Source: Mycetocola saprophilus
Lineage (GTDB): Bacteria > Actinomycetota > Actinomycetes > Actinomycetales > Microbacteriaceae
Assembly: GCF_000718085.1 (NCBI RefSeq)
Contig: NZ_JOEC01000001.1
Coordinates: 1-64,000, forward strand
Direction: 5' to 3'
DNA: 64,000 bases
The first letter of the stretch is position 1. The number at the start of each line of letters is the position of its first letter. Positions 37,445 to 45,808 of this stretch are shown in pieces. Position numbers and translations under genes: made by a program. Under the pieces are notes generated by a model that saw nothing but the letters and a program-made list of their open reading frames with translations, did not search any database and was not told the DNA's origin.

Positions 37445-39484
37445 TTAGAAGCGTCCGCCTCCGCCGCCGGATCGGCCGCGTCCGCCGGAGGAGCCGTTTC
37501 CGCCTCCGCCGCGACCGCGACTACCGCCTCCGCCGCTGCCGCCCCAGCCTCCACCTCCGCCAAAGCCGCCCCCGCCGCCTCCGCCGAAGAGCGAGTTGAG
37601 GATGATCCCGCCGAGGATCGCGCCGCCCAGACCGCCGCCGCCGTTTCCCCCGGTTCCGCCGCCGAACATGCCGCCATCGCCCCCGGAGAATCCGCCCACA
37701 TCGCGCTGGGCGAGGGCGAGGGACTGGCGGGCAAGGGTGTCGGCACGCTGGGCGTGGGTGAGCGCGGTGGCCGGGTCGGAGGCCGCCAGCTCGCGGGCCT
37801 GGACCAGCGAGCGTCCACCCTCGGCAAGGGCCGTGCGGGCGTCGGCGCCGATCGCGCCGCGGCGGGCGACGATGTAGTCCTCGGCCGCCGAGAGCTGAGA
37901 CTGTGCCGACACCAGGGTGGCCTGCAGCGAGGAGGATTGCCGCTCGGCGCTGGCCTGGATCCCGCGGGCCGCGGCGAGGAGCTGGGTCAGCGCCTGATCG
38001 GTTTCGCCGAGCTTTTCCAGCGCCCGGATCGGATCGGTGTCGGTGCGAGCGGTCTCCACCGACTGCGCGGCGGCCTCGATCACCGGGCCGAAGCGTCCGC
38101 CGCCCTCGGGGAGCCCGCGTAGGGCCGCCAGGTCGTGTTCCAGGTCGGCGATCTGGGCGGCAACCTGCGCGCTCGCCGCCGACAGTTCCTCGCCGTGCCG
38201 GGTCACCGCGGAGGTGAGGACCGTGGCCTGGGCCGCCGCCTCCTGCGCCGCATGGATCGCGACCGCCGCGGCCGAACGGTCCTCGGCGGCGAGCTTCTGC
38301 TCGGCCAGCCCCAGGGCGTTACGCGCGAACGCCACCCGCTCGGTGGCCTGGGTCACGTTATCGGCAACCGGGGCCAGCGCCGACGCCGCATAGCGCGTGT
38401 TGAGGGCGGTGAGGGCCGACTGGGCCTGAGCGATGCCGGTTTCGGCATCGTCGGTTGCCGCCCGTACGGCCTGGATCAGCGCCGGAGCGTCGGTCTCGAT
38501 CTTGCGCAGCTCCTCAAACGCCGCCGTCTCATTGGTGAGTGCGGTGATCGAGGTGGTGCAGAGCTCGATGATCTGGATGTTCCAGTCCCGGGTTTCCTGC
38601 TCGGTATCGGGAATGTCGTCGGTGAGTTTCTGCTTGAGCGTGAACGCCTGACCCAGATCCGTGCGCGCATCCTCCAGGGCCCGGGCAAACGCGGTGCTGG
38701 CCTCCTCGCCGTACTGGGCGATCGCAAAGCCCAGCTCCTGCTCGGCGGTCTTGACCGCGTCATCCGCGGCGATCAGGGCGCTGCCGGCCTCGCGCTCAAG
38801 CTCGGCGATGGGACGCTGCTGCGGGGCATCGGAGCGGGCAGTGCCCGCGCGCCGACGGCGGGTCACAAGGAAGAGGACGATCCCCACCGCGGCGATCACC
38901 AGGATCAGCAGCAGGATCCAGCCGCCCCCACCGCCGCCGTTACCGCCGCCACCGAGCCCATCGATGGCGGCCTGGGCGGCACCGGCGAAGTCGTTCTGGG
39001 CGAGTTTGGGTTTGATCTGGTCCTGCTCGATCTGGGTCAGACGCTCATCGCTGATTGGTCCGTTAGAGGGGGCCGAGAGGAAAAAGCTGCGGCCCTCGGT
39101 CGCGATGGCCAGCAGATACTGCTTGGGGCCGAGGCCGTTATTGGTGGCCACGGTGTCGGCCCAGCGCTGCGCATCCGCGGGGTTCTCGAAGGTGTCCACC
39201 AGGACGATCCAGAGGTCGAGACCCGACTTCGAGGACAGCGCGCGACTGGACTTGTCCAGATCCGTGACCTCGGCACCGCTCAGCGAAGCCGTGAGATCCA
39301 GGACCCGTCCACTCTCCAGCTGTACCGGGGTTTGGCCCGGCACCCGGGCCGAAACGCTCGCCGAGGGGGTGATCACCAGCCCGGAAATCAGCGCGGCCAG
39401 GACCAGCAGTGGGAACAGAAGAAAGACAATGTGTCGGCGTGAGCCGGCTTCGGTGCCCGTCACTGGGTGCCCTGTTTGGCGCAT
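37445..39484 (-). CDS. TPM-domain membrane protein with coiled coil, copy A
   Basis: The 679-residue paralogue of the TPM protein at 34414-36468 opens the four-gene minus-strand cluster. An N-terminal helix (IVFLLFPLLVLAALISGLVI) acts as signal or anchor. The TPM domain spans about residues 55-180 (VLDLTASLSGAEVTDLDK, GPKQYLLAIATEGRSFFLSA). A Gly-rich stretch and second helix (GGWILLLILVIAAVGIVLFL) lead to a long helical region and an extreme Gly/Ser-rich end, finishing in SSGGRGRSGGGGGRF, identical to copy B. ATG 39484 follows GGGAAGG. No other protein in the window shares this tail. Confidence 0.88.
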   Translation of the reverse strand: MRQTGHPVTGTEAGSRRHIVFLLFPLLVLAALISGLVITPSASVSARVPGQTPVQLESGRVLDLTASLSGAEVTDLDKSSRALSSKSGLDLWIVLVDTFENPADAQRWADTVATNNGLGPKQYLLAIATEGRSFFLSAPSNGPISDERLTQIEQDQIKPKLAQNDFAGAAQAAIDGLGGGGNGGGGGGWILLLILVIAAVGIVLFLVTRRRRAGTARSDAPQQRPIAELEREAGSALIAADDAVKTAEQELGFAIAQYGEEASTAFARALEDARTDLGQAFTLKQKLTDDIPDTEQETRDWNIQIIELCTTSITALTNETAAFEELRKIETDAPALIQAVRAATDDAETGIAQAQSALTALNTRYAASALAPVADNVTQATERVAFARNALGLAEQKLAAEDRSAAAVAIHAAQEAAAQATVLTSAVTRHGEELSAASAQVAAQIADLEHDLAALRGLPEGGGRFGPVIEAAAQSVETARTDTDPIRALEKLGETDQALTQLLAAARGIQASAERQSSSLQATLVSAQSQLSAAEDYIVARRGAIGADARTALAEGGRSLVQARELAASDPATALTHAQRADTLARQSLALAQRDVGGFSGGDGGMFGGGTGGNGGGGLGGAILGGIILNSLFGGGGGGGFGGGGGWGGSGGGGSRGRGGGGNGSSGGRGRSGGGGGRF

Positions 39485-39685
39485 ACGTCGCCACCTTCCC
39501 CTGGTAAATCGCCGTGCGTTAGGCCGATTCTAGGGCCGAGCAACGCCGTTAGTCCACCAACGGTTGGCATCAATTCGGGGTGGGTTCCCGCGAGTATGAC
39601 CGAAGATGACAACCAAAGCTCGCATCTTCGAGCGATAACGCGCAGAATAGTAGAAATGTCTGCCGATCGTGAAAGGAGCCCCGAC

Positions 39686-40432
39686 ATGACCGATTCGCCC
39701 GAACTCGCCGTCATCGAGGTAGTTTCCCAGCGCCCGCACGCACGGGCTTACGAACGGTACACCCGGGCGATGATCGACGGGCTTGTGGCCCGGGCAGAAC
39801 TCGCCGGCTGGTCGGTTACCCGCGTCTGTGCGGAAGACCTCGGCACCGAGCGCCTGCTCGAGCGCACCCAGAACGCCGACGCGATCGTCGTCTGTGGGGG
39901 CGAAGACATCGACCCGCGCTTCTACGGGGGCAGCGAGGTTTATGAGGGTCGAGGCAAGCACTATCCCACCGCGGATGCCGCCCAGATCGCCGTGGTTCGC
40001 CGCGCCGCGACCGCCGGTACCCCGCTGCTGGGCATCTGCCGCGGACACCAGATCATCAACGTGGCCTTCGGCGGCACGCTCGTGGAGCACATCGAGCACC
40101 CCGGTCACCGCAACGAGTTTCTCCCGATCGAGTACCTGCTGACCGAGCACCCGGTGCAGCTGGATCCCGAGTCGGATCTGGCCGCCACCCTGGGCGAGTC
40201 TTACATCCTGGGGCAGAGCGCTCACCACCAGGTGATCGAAACCCCCGGTGCCGGACTGAGCGTCGTGGGTTGGGCTCACGACGGACTGCCCGAGGCTGTG
40301 GAGCACGCGACCCTGCCGATCACCGGTGTGCAGTGGCACCCCGAGGCACCGGCGGCCCCGACCGCCCAGCTGGACGCGCTGCTGGCGGGTCTGGGAACCC
40401 GGGTTCGCGGTCGCTCGCTGGTCGCAGCCTAG
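39686..40432 (+). CDS. Class I glutamine-amidotransferase-like hydrolase (PuuD family)
   Basis: This 248-residue protein resembles gamma-glutamyl-GABA hydrolases (peptidase C26). CGGEDIDPRFYGG is the family signature, LGICRGHQIINVAFGG contains the nucleophile Cys, and the His-x-Glu of GVQWHPEAP completes the triad. It probably cleaves gamma-glutamyl amides in polyamine or related catabolism, though no Puu genes are nearby. ATG 39686 follows AAAGGAG; the open frame reaches further upstream without a ribosome site. A single-gene transcription unit is likely. Confidence 0.9.
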   Translation: MTDSPELAVIEVVSQRPHARAYERYTRAMIDGLVARAELAGWSVTRVCAEDLGTERLLERTQNADAIVVCGGEDIDPRFYGGSEVYEGRGKHYPTADAAQIAVVRRAATAGTPLLGICRGHQIINVAFGGTLVEHIEHPGHRNEFLPIEYLLTEHPVQLDPESDLAATLGESYILGQSAHHQVIETPGAGLSVVGWAHDGLPEAVEHATLPITGVQWHPEAPAAPTAQLDALLAGLGTRVRGRSLVAA

Positions 40433-40626
40433 ACATCCGGACTCACGGCGGCGCGTCTGCTTGTCGGTTACTCTGCTTGTCGGTTTATTTCGCGTCAGCT
40501 TCTTTGCGCGTAGTCCCGTGTGCGAGTCCATTTTTTGCGCGTCGGCTGGTTGGCTCTCCGCCCGACGGTGGCCGCCGCGGCCGAGCCCTCCCGGGTGCGG
40601 TTTTGAACCGTGCCCGCACTCCGAGA

Positions 40627-40638
40627 TAGGTTAGCCGG
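40627..40638 (+). promoter_or_regulatory. -10 element for a leaderless transcript
   Basis: TAGGTT ends 6 nt before the GTG at 40639, and no Shine-Dalgarno is visible. Confidence 0.4.
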
Positions 40639-41484
40639 GTGGACTTTGATCAATACGGCGAAGACGTTTTAGCCGGAAACTGGCGTACCCGCGGCACCCT
40701 GAGCTCGGCCGAGATCCCCGCCGACAACGGCCTGGTCGTGGAAGAGGTGCAGAGCGGCTGGGTCGGCGCCGTCGTGGGAATCGAAACCCGCATGGTGAAG
40801 CTGGAGGATCGCCACGGCAAGGTACGGGTGTTCCCGCTGGGCCCCGGATTCCTCGTGGACGGCAAGCCGGTGTCGCTGGTGGTGCCGAGCCGGACCCAGG
40901 CACCGGTGCGCAAGAAGACTGCCTCGGGATCCTTCGCCGTGGCCGATGCCCCGGCACGGGTCGCGCGGGCCAGTCGCATCCTGGTGGAGGGACGCCACGA
41001 CGCCGAACTGGTGGAGAAGGTGTGGGGTGATGACCTGCGTATCGAGGGCGTCGTGGTGGAATACCTCGGCGGCATCGATGACCTCGACGCCCTGATCGCC
41101 ACCTATAAGCCCGGTCCCGGCAAGCGGATTGGCGTGCTGGTGGATCACCTGGTGCCCGGATCCAAGGAGAGCCGGATCGCCGAGAAGGTGCGCGCCGGCA
41201 AGTACGGCGACTCGGTGCTGATCGTGGGCCACCCCTATATCGACGTGTGGCAGGCGGTCCTGCCGAGCCGACTCGGAATTAAAGAATGGCCCACCGTGCC
41301 CCGCTCGATCGAGTGGAAAAAGGGCATCTGCAAGGCGTTCGGCTGGCCCTACGATGATCAGGCCGACATCGCCCGCGCCTGGCAGACGATCCTCGGGCGG
41401 GTACGCACCTTTGCCGACCTGGAGCCCGCGCTGCTGGGCCGGGTCGAGGAACTGATCGACTTCGTCACGGGCGAGCCCGAATAG
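40639..41484 (+). CDS. DUF3097 protein
   Basis: This 281-residue protein fits the actinobacterial DUF3097 family. The N-terminal 85 residues form a beta-rich module (VEEVQSGWVGAVVGIETRMV), and the central ILVEGRHDAELVEKVWGDDL is reminiscent of a Toprim fold with an acidic metal site, followed by EYLGGIDDLDALI and GVLVDHLVPGSKESRI. The last third holds SIEWKKGICKAFGWP. The function is unknown; the Toprim-like core suggests nucleic-acid cleavage or nucleotide chemistry. A GTG start is taken because a -10 sequence lies 6 nt ahead of it. Confidence 0.85.
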   Translation: MDFDQYGEDVLAGNWRTRGTLSSAEIPADNGLVVEEVQSGWVGAVVGIETRMVKLEDRHGKVRVFPLGPGFLVDGKPVSLVVPSRTQAPVRKKTASGSFAVADAPARVARASRILVEGRHDAELVEKVWGDDLRIEGVVVEYLGGIDDLDALIATYKPGPGKRIGVLVDHLVPGSKESRIAEKVRAGKYGDSVLIVGHPYIDVWQAVLPSRLGIKEWPTVPRSIEWKKGICKAFGWPYDDQADIARAWQTILGRVRTFADLEPALLGRVEELIDFVTGEPE

Positions 41485-41494
41485 GCCAAGGAAA

Positions 41495-41527
41495 ACGGGG
41501 CCGGTCGCAGTGTGCGACCGGCCCCGT
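41495..41527. terminator. Bidirectional terminator
   Basis: A perfect 15-bp hairpin (ACGGGGCCGGTCGCA) with a 3-base loop. AAAA on its left acts as a T-run for the minus-strand MFS gene, TTGTAAT on its right is weaker for the plus strand. Confidence 0.85.
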
Positions 41528-41542
41528 TGTAATGCCGAGCGG

Positions 41543-42742
41543 TTAGACCGTGGCGGTGGCTGGCACCTCGGCCCGGGCGCGGGTGAACTCGCCCCCGCGC
41601 AGCCGGCCGGCGATCAGCAGGACTACGAGTGCTCCCAGGGTCATCGCCGCGCCGACCCAGAGCGGGGAGGTGTAGCCGAGGCCCGCACCGATGGTCAGTC
41701 CCCCGAGCCAGGCCCCCACCGCGTTACCGATGTTGAACGCGGCCACGTTGGCCCCCGAGGCGAGGGTCGGTGCCGCAGCCGCATGCGACATGATGCGCAT
41801 CTGCAGGGGCGGAACCGTGCCAAACCCGAATCCGCCCATCAGGAAGAGCGCGGCGATCGTGACGATCGGGTTCTGCGCGAAGGCCGCGAACAGGGCCAGC
41901 ACGATGGTCAGCCCGATGAACGCGATCAGCAGGGTTCGGGCGGGGAAGCGGTCGGTGAGCTTGCCGGAGATGATGTTTCCGATCACCATGCCGGCTCCGA
42001 ACACGATCAGCAGCCAGGGGACCGCGCCGGTCACGAAACCGGACACATCGGTGAGCGTGAAGGCGATATAGGTGAACGCCCCGAACATCCCGCCGAAGCC
42101 CAGGATGGTGAGCACAATCGAGTACCAGACCTGCGGGTTTTTGAACGCCGTAATCTCGCGGCGCAGCACGCCGGGGGCGGGCTTCTCGCCGGAGCTCGAG
42201 GTGCTGGGCACCAGGATGATGATGCTCACAAACGAGACGATGCCGATGATCGTGATGGCCCAGAAGGTCGAGCGCCATCCGGCCGCCTGGCCGAGCAGGG
42301 TACCCAGCGGGACTCCGGCGACGTTGGCAATGGTCAGCCCCGCAAACATCGTGGCGATGGCCGCGGCCTTGCGCTCGGCGGTTACCAGGCCGGTGGCCAC
42401 CACGGTGCCGATGCCGAAGAATGCACCGTGGCACAGGGCCGCGAGAATCCGGCCCACGAGCATCATCGAGTAGTCGGTGGCCAGGGCCGAGACGAGGTTG
42501 CCGGCGATAAAGAGGATCATCAGACCCAGCAGGGCCTTTTTCTGATCAAAGCGCAGCAGGGCCGCGGTAAGCAGCACCGCGCCGAGCGCGACGCTGAGCG
42601 CGTAGCCGGAGATCAGGTAGCCGGCGGTGGTTTCGCTCACACCAAAGTCGGTGGCGACCTCGGGGAGCAGGCCGAGGATGCCAAATTCGGTGAGGCCAAT
42701 GCCAAATCCGCCGATGGCGAGGGCATAGAGGGCGAGGGGCAT
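41543..42742 (-). CDS. MFS transporter (AraJ/drug-efflux type) A
   Basis: The 399-residue protein has about twelve membrane helices. It belongs to the DHA1-like arabinose-efflux/drug-resistance branch of the MFS, shown by FGIGLTEFGILGLLPEVATD at the start and an Arg-rich loop after helix 2 (LRFDQKKALLG). ATG 42742 follows AAGGAGACCCC. Its upstream region carries repeated ATATCCCGCG elements (separate entry) that look like operators. The substrate is unknown; efflux of a small drug-like molecule or sugar is the family default. Confidence 0.9.
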   Translation of the reverse strand: MPLALYALAIGGFGIGLTEFGILGLLPEVATDFGVSETTAGYLISGYALSVALGAVLLTAALLRFDQKKALLGLMILFIAGNLVSALATDYSMMLVGRILAALCHGAFFGIGTVVATGLVTAERKAAAIATMFAGLTIANVAGVPLGTLLGQAAGWRSTFWAITIIGIVSFVSIIILVPSTSSSGEKPAPGVLRREITAFKNPQVWYSIVLTILGFGGMFGAFTYIAFTLTDVSGFVTGAVPWLLIVFGAGMVIGNIISGKLTDRFPARTLLIAFIGLTIVLALFAAFAQNPIVTIAALFLMGGFGFGTVPPLQMRIMSHAAAAPTLASGANVAAFNIGNAVGAWLGGLTIGAGLGYTSPLWVGAAMTLGALVVLLIAGRLRGGEFTRARAEVPATATV

Positions 42743-42794
42743 GGGGTCTCCTTGAGTGCGACTGGGCGCGCATCCGGGATGCCGTCCAACATAA

Positions 42795-42852
42795 ATATCC
42801 CGCGCCCACAGTAGTTGCAGGCGCGGGATATATTGTTGCACGCGCGGGATAT
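42795..42852 (-). promoter_or_regulatory. Three GCGCGGGATAT elements upstream of MFS A
   Basis: GCGCGGGATAT occurs at 42821-42831 and 42842-42852, each preceded by TTGCA plus one base, and inverted at 42795-42805. The two direct copies are 21 bp apart, about two helical turns. The arrangement suggests binding sites of a transcription factor not encoded next to it. Confidence 0.6.
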
Positions 42853-42876
42853 CCGCGCAAGCGGGTCGCGCGAAAG

Positions 42877-44043
42877 CTAGGCCGAAACGTGCTCCCGCAC
42901 CGGGCGCGAAGCCAGGGTGATGAGCCAGCCGGCCGCCACGATGAGTGCGGCCAGCAGCATGAGCGGGGTGCCGCCGGAGGCGTCGAAGATCAGGCCGCCG
43001 GCGAGGGACCCGATCGCGATCGAGCCGTTGAATACTCCCGACCACATCGAGGAGCTGGATTCAACCATCGCCGGGTTGGCCACCCGGATCCATGCCTGCA
43101 GGGCCACGCCGATTCCGCCATAGGCGGCGCCCCAGAAGGCCAGGACCAGGAGCGCGAACCAGGTGTGGGTCGCCGCCAGGGGGATCAGGACGGTGCCGAT
43201 CGCGATCCCCGCAAGGGCCCAAAGCAGGGCCGTGCGCGGCGATTTTCCGGCCAGGGCGCCGATGGCAAAGTTTCCGGCGATGCCGGTGAGTCCGAAGACC
43301 GCCAGCGCGATCACGATCAGGGTCGGGGTGGTCTCGGGATTGGTCTCCAGGACCGGACGGATAAAGGTGTAGGCACCGAAGTGGCCGATGACTACCAGGG
43401 TGGTGATGATATAGCCCGTGCGCACTCCGCGATCACGCCACGGGGTGAAGAGTCCGCCGAGGCCCGTGCGCTCGGCGGTGGGGAGCGCGGGCATCGCGGT
43501 CCGGGCAAAGATCGCCGCGAAAGCCCCGAGCGCGGCCAGGGCCCAGAAGGCCGTGCGCCATCCGGCGAGGTTGGCAATCAGGGTGCCCAGCGGCAGTCCC
43601 AGCACCATGCCGATCGAGACGCCCGAGAAGATCGCCGTCATCGCCCGCCCGATGTGGGCGGCGTCGGCGAGGCGGGCGCCCAGGCCGCCCGAGCTGGCCC
43701 AGACGATCCCCATCGAGATGCCGATCAGGACGCGGGCCAGCGCGAAGATCGCAAAGGTGGTGGCGGTCGCGCTGAGGACGTTGGCAATGGCCAGCAGGAT
43801 CAGGAAGGCCACCAGGGCCGTGCGTCGATCCATGCGTCCCAGGATGACCGGGGTGAGTGCGGCCACGATGGCCGCCATGATGCCGGTGATGGTGAGGGAC
43901 ATGCCGGCCAGTCCGGGGGCGATGTCCAGGGCATCGGCGATCGGGGTGAGGAGGCCCACCGGCATCATCTCGGCCGTGACCACGCTAAAGGTGGAGAGGG
44001 CGACCGCGAGAACCGGTGACCAGCGGAAGGTGGCAGTGGACAT
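42877..44043 (-). CDS. MFS transporter (drug-efflux type) B
   Basis: This 388-residue DHA1-type MFS protein has twelve predicted helices and starts with VALSTFSVVTAEMMPVGLL, typical of the Bcr/AraJ branch, with LGRMDRRTALV as the loop after helix 2. It is divergently transcribed from a TetR gene, separated by a ~150-bp interval with three operator-like palindromes. This is the usual layout of a TetR-repressed efflux pump. The ATG at 44043 follows AAAGAAG; a further in-frame ATG at 44079 would lie within the first operator. Confidence 0.9.
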   Translation of the reverse strand: MSTATFRWSPVLAVALSTFSVVTAEMMPVGLLTPIADALDIAPGLAGMSLTITGIMAAIVAALTPVILGRMDRRTALVAFLILLAIANVLSATATTFAIFALARVLIGISMGIVWASSGGLGARLADAAHIGRAMTAIFSGVSIGMVLGLPLGTLIANLAGWRTAFWALAALGAFAAIFARTAMPALPTAERTGLGGLFTPWRDRGVRTGYIITTLVVIGHFGAYTFIRPVLETNPETTPTLIVIALAVFGLTGIAGNFAIGALAGKSPRTALLWALAGIAIGTVLIPLAATHTWFALLVLAFWGAAYGGIGVALQAWIRVANPAMVESSSSMWSGVFNGSIAIGSLAGGLIFDASGGTPLMLLAALIVAAGWLITLASRPVREHVSA

Positions 44044-44074
44044 GCTGAGGGCTTCTTTCGAGCGGGAAGAGATT

Positions 44075-44150
44075 CTCACATACGTGAGGTATGTGAGTGA
44101 TACTAGGTCACATACGTCGCGTATGTCAATTCATATGCGCTGCGTATGTG
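44075..44150. promoter_or_regulatory. Three TetR-type operator palindromes
   Basis: Related palindromes are centred at about 44086, 44118 and 44141. The first is CTCACATAC, five bases, GTATGTGAG; the second ACATACG-tcg-CGTATGT; the third CATATGCG-ctg-CGTATGTG (imperfect). All fit CACATACG-tNg-CGTATGTG. They fill the space between the divergent MFS and TetR genes. Confidence 0.8.
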
Positions 44151-44196
44151 AATGTTCTTTTGTGGGCGGGCGCGCTACGATGGCGGCGGAGGAATG

Positions 44197-44802
44197 ATGC
44201 CCAAGTCAGAACGTCGAACACGCACCGAGATGCTTGATCACACGCGGGAGCAGCTGCTGGCCGCCGGCCGGCGGTTTTTTGCCGAGCAGGGCTATGCGGC
44301 GACCTCGATGGATGATCTCACCGCCTCGGTGGGGCTGACCCGCGGTGCCCTCTACCACCATTTCGGCGGTAAGAGCGGGCTGATGGACGCGGTGGTGCGC
44401 TCGATGGATGACGAGCTCTGTGTGGAGCTGCGGGCGGTCCTGCGCTCCACCGAGGACCCCCTGCTGGCCCTCGCGCGGCGCGGTCGCGCGTATATCGAAA
44501 AGACCCAGGCACCCGAGTTTCAGCGCATCATGTTCACCGATGCGCCGGCGGTTGTAACCGATGCGGTGGAGGAGACCGCCCGCGCCTGCATCGCGACCCT
44601 GGCCGAGGTGGTCCAGGATGCCAAGGATCGGGGGAGTGTCTCCGAGCGGGTGTCGCCCGTGGTGATCGCCACGATGCTTAACGGGGCGCTGGCGGATGCC
44701 TCGCGCTGGGTGGCGGCGGCCAGTAGCGAGGCCGAACGGGCCGAACGACTGAGCTCGGCCATTGACTCGGCCGCCGCCCTGGTGGAGGGCCTGCGACTCT
44801 AG
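44197..44802 (+). CDS. TetR-family repressor
   Basis: About 201 residues. The N-terminal helix-turn-helix reads GYAATSMDDLTASVGLTRGALYHHFGGKSGLM, characteristic of TetR (longer motif at residues about 28-60). The C-terminal ligand-binding domain is helical and ends in SAIDSAAALVEGL. Two adjacent ATG codons (44194, 44197) follow GGAGGA; the second has the better spacing. It probably represses itself and the divergent exporter through the three palindromes upstream. The ligand is unknown. Confidence 0.92.
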   Translation: MPKSERRTRTEMLDHTREQLLAAGRRFFAEQGYAATSMDDLTASVGLTRGALYHHFGGKSGLMDAVVRSMDDELCVELRAVLRSTEDPLLALARRGRAYIEKTQAPEFQRIMFTDAPAVVTDAVEETARACIATLAEVVQDAKDRGSVSERVSPVVIATMLNGALADASRWVAAASSEAERAERLSSAIDSAAALVEGLRL

Positions 44803-44823
44803 TCGCACCCCGGGTTAAAGCAG

Positions 44824-44861
44824 AAACTGCGACATGGAAAACCATGTCGCAGTTTACATTT
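44824..44861. terminator. Bidirectional terminator
   Basis: A perfect 14-bp hairpin AAACTGCGACATGG with loop AAAA lies between the convergent TetR gene and tRNA-Arg. Its A/T-flanked ends suit both directions. Confidence 0.85.
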
Positions 44862-44862
44862 G

Positions 44863-44935
44863 TGCCCCCGGAGGGATTCGAACCCCCGACCTGCGGTACC
44901 GGAAACCGACGCTCTATCCCCTGAGCTACGGAGGC
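44863..44935 (-). tRNA. tRNA-Arg (anticodon CCG)
   Basis: The minus strand folds into a complete cloverleaf: acceptor GCCTCCG/CGGGGGC, D-loop AGCTCAGGGGATAGAGC, anticodon loop TTCCGGT with CCG at 44900-44902, and T-loop GGTTCGAATCC. It decodes CGG arginine codons. The CCA end is not encoded. No integrase or repeat of its 3' end is adjacent. Confidence 0.95.
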
Positions 44936-45030
44936 GCACAAGAGCTACATTAGCACTAATTGAGGTGGTGCTTGAACCGGTCCGGCGCGTCGCGAATGCG
45001 ACACGCCGGACCGGTTGGCGGAACCTGCTC

Positions 45031-45702
45031 CTAGAGCTTCGCGGCCTTCAGGGCGGCGATTGCCGGGGTGCTCAGCTGTTCCAGCGCGCCGGGCTCGGTG
45101 AACTCCTCCGAGGAGAGGGTGAGCCAGTAGTTCCCCACAAAAATCTGGGCCTCGTTGATCCGCTTGTCATTCTTCAGCAGAATCGGTCCGAAGTATCCCT
45201 CATCCGGCGGGGTGGTGTACGTGGGAACCTGCTGGCTGGTTTCGGCCGCCTTGTTCTTGAGATCCTCAAGCTCCGAGGGGTCCAGCGCGGCCACGGCAAC
45301 ATCGATCGTGGTTCCGCTGGAGTTATTGGTCAGCTGGCAAGCCAGGCCGCCGATTCCCTGAATCTTGGCCGCGGTGCTCCCGGCGGCCGGTGCCGAGGTG
45401 GTGGCCGAAACATTGGGGTTGTAGGCATACACGGTTTCGGGTGTAAGGAGCTGATCGCAGGTTAGCGGAACGACGCCGCTTTCGAGCGGGTCGGCCGTCG
45501 CACTCGGCGCGGTGGATGGGTTAGTGCTCGGTTCGCCGGAGCCGTTCGGGGTGGCCGAAGGCTTCGCGGGTGAGGATGCCGAGGGACTCGCACTGGCATC
45601 GCCCGAGGAGGACGGTGCGCAGCCGGTGATCAGCAGCAGACCGACGCCAGCCAGGGCGAACAGGCTCGCGCGTCGTGCGGAGCGGGGAAGTAGCGTGTTC
45701 AC
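45031..45702 (-). CDS. Predicted lipoprotein
   Basis: A 223-residue secreted lipoprotein with lipobox LLLITGCAPS. A Ser/Pro/Ala-rich linker of ~45 residues follows, then a compact domain of ~150 residues with two cysteines (LTCDQLL, LACQLT) that could form a disulfide, and a YFGPILL core. It resembles DUF3558-like actinobacterial lipoproteins in layout, but I cannot assign it to a family. It starts at GTG, behind GAAAGGAACC. It is transcribed alone. Confidence 0.82.
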   Translation of the reverse strand: MNTLLPRSARRASLFALAGVGLLLITGCAPSSSGDASASPSASSPAKPSATPNGSGEPSTNPSTAPSATADPLESGVVPLTCDQLLTPETVYAYNPNVSATTSAPAAGSTAAKIQGIGGLACQLTNNSSGTTIDVAVAALDPSELEDLKNKAAETSQQVPTYTTPPDEGYFGPILLKNDKRINEAQIFVGNYWLTLSSEEFTEPGALEQLSTPAIAALKAAKL

Positions 45703-45796
45703 GATGGGGTTCCTTTCAAACCAGACACGTTGACGTTAGCAATAAACACGCGCGGATGCCGAAATATCGGGGTACTTGGAGCATTCCTGACGCCTG

Positions 45797-45808
45797 TAGA
45801 CTGGGCTG
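45797..45808 (+). promoter_or_regulatory. -10 element for leaderless argS transcript
   Basis: TAGACT ends 6 nt before the GTG at 45809. No Shine-Dalgarno lies between them; TTGGAG at 45776 is a possible -35. Confidence 0.5.

Noticed and set aside
40433..40638. Intergenic stretch with CTGCTTGTCGGTT repeated twice, as a possible small RNA
   Set aside because: Only two short copies and no hairpin, promoter or terminator pattern that would support an RNA gene.
44863..44935. tRNA-Arg as an integration site for a mobile island
   Set aside because: No integrase, no direct repeat of the tRNA 3' end, and flanking genes have ordinary composition.
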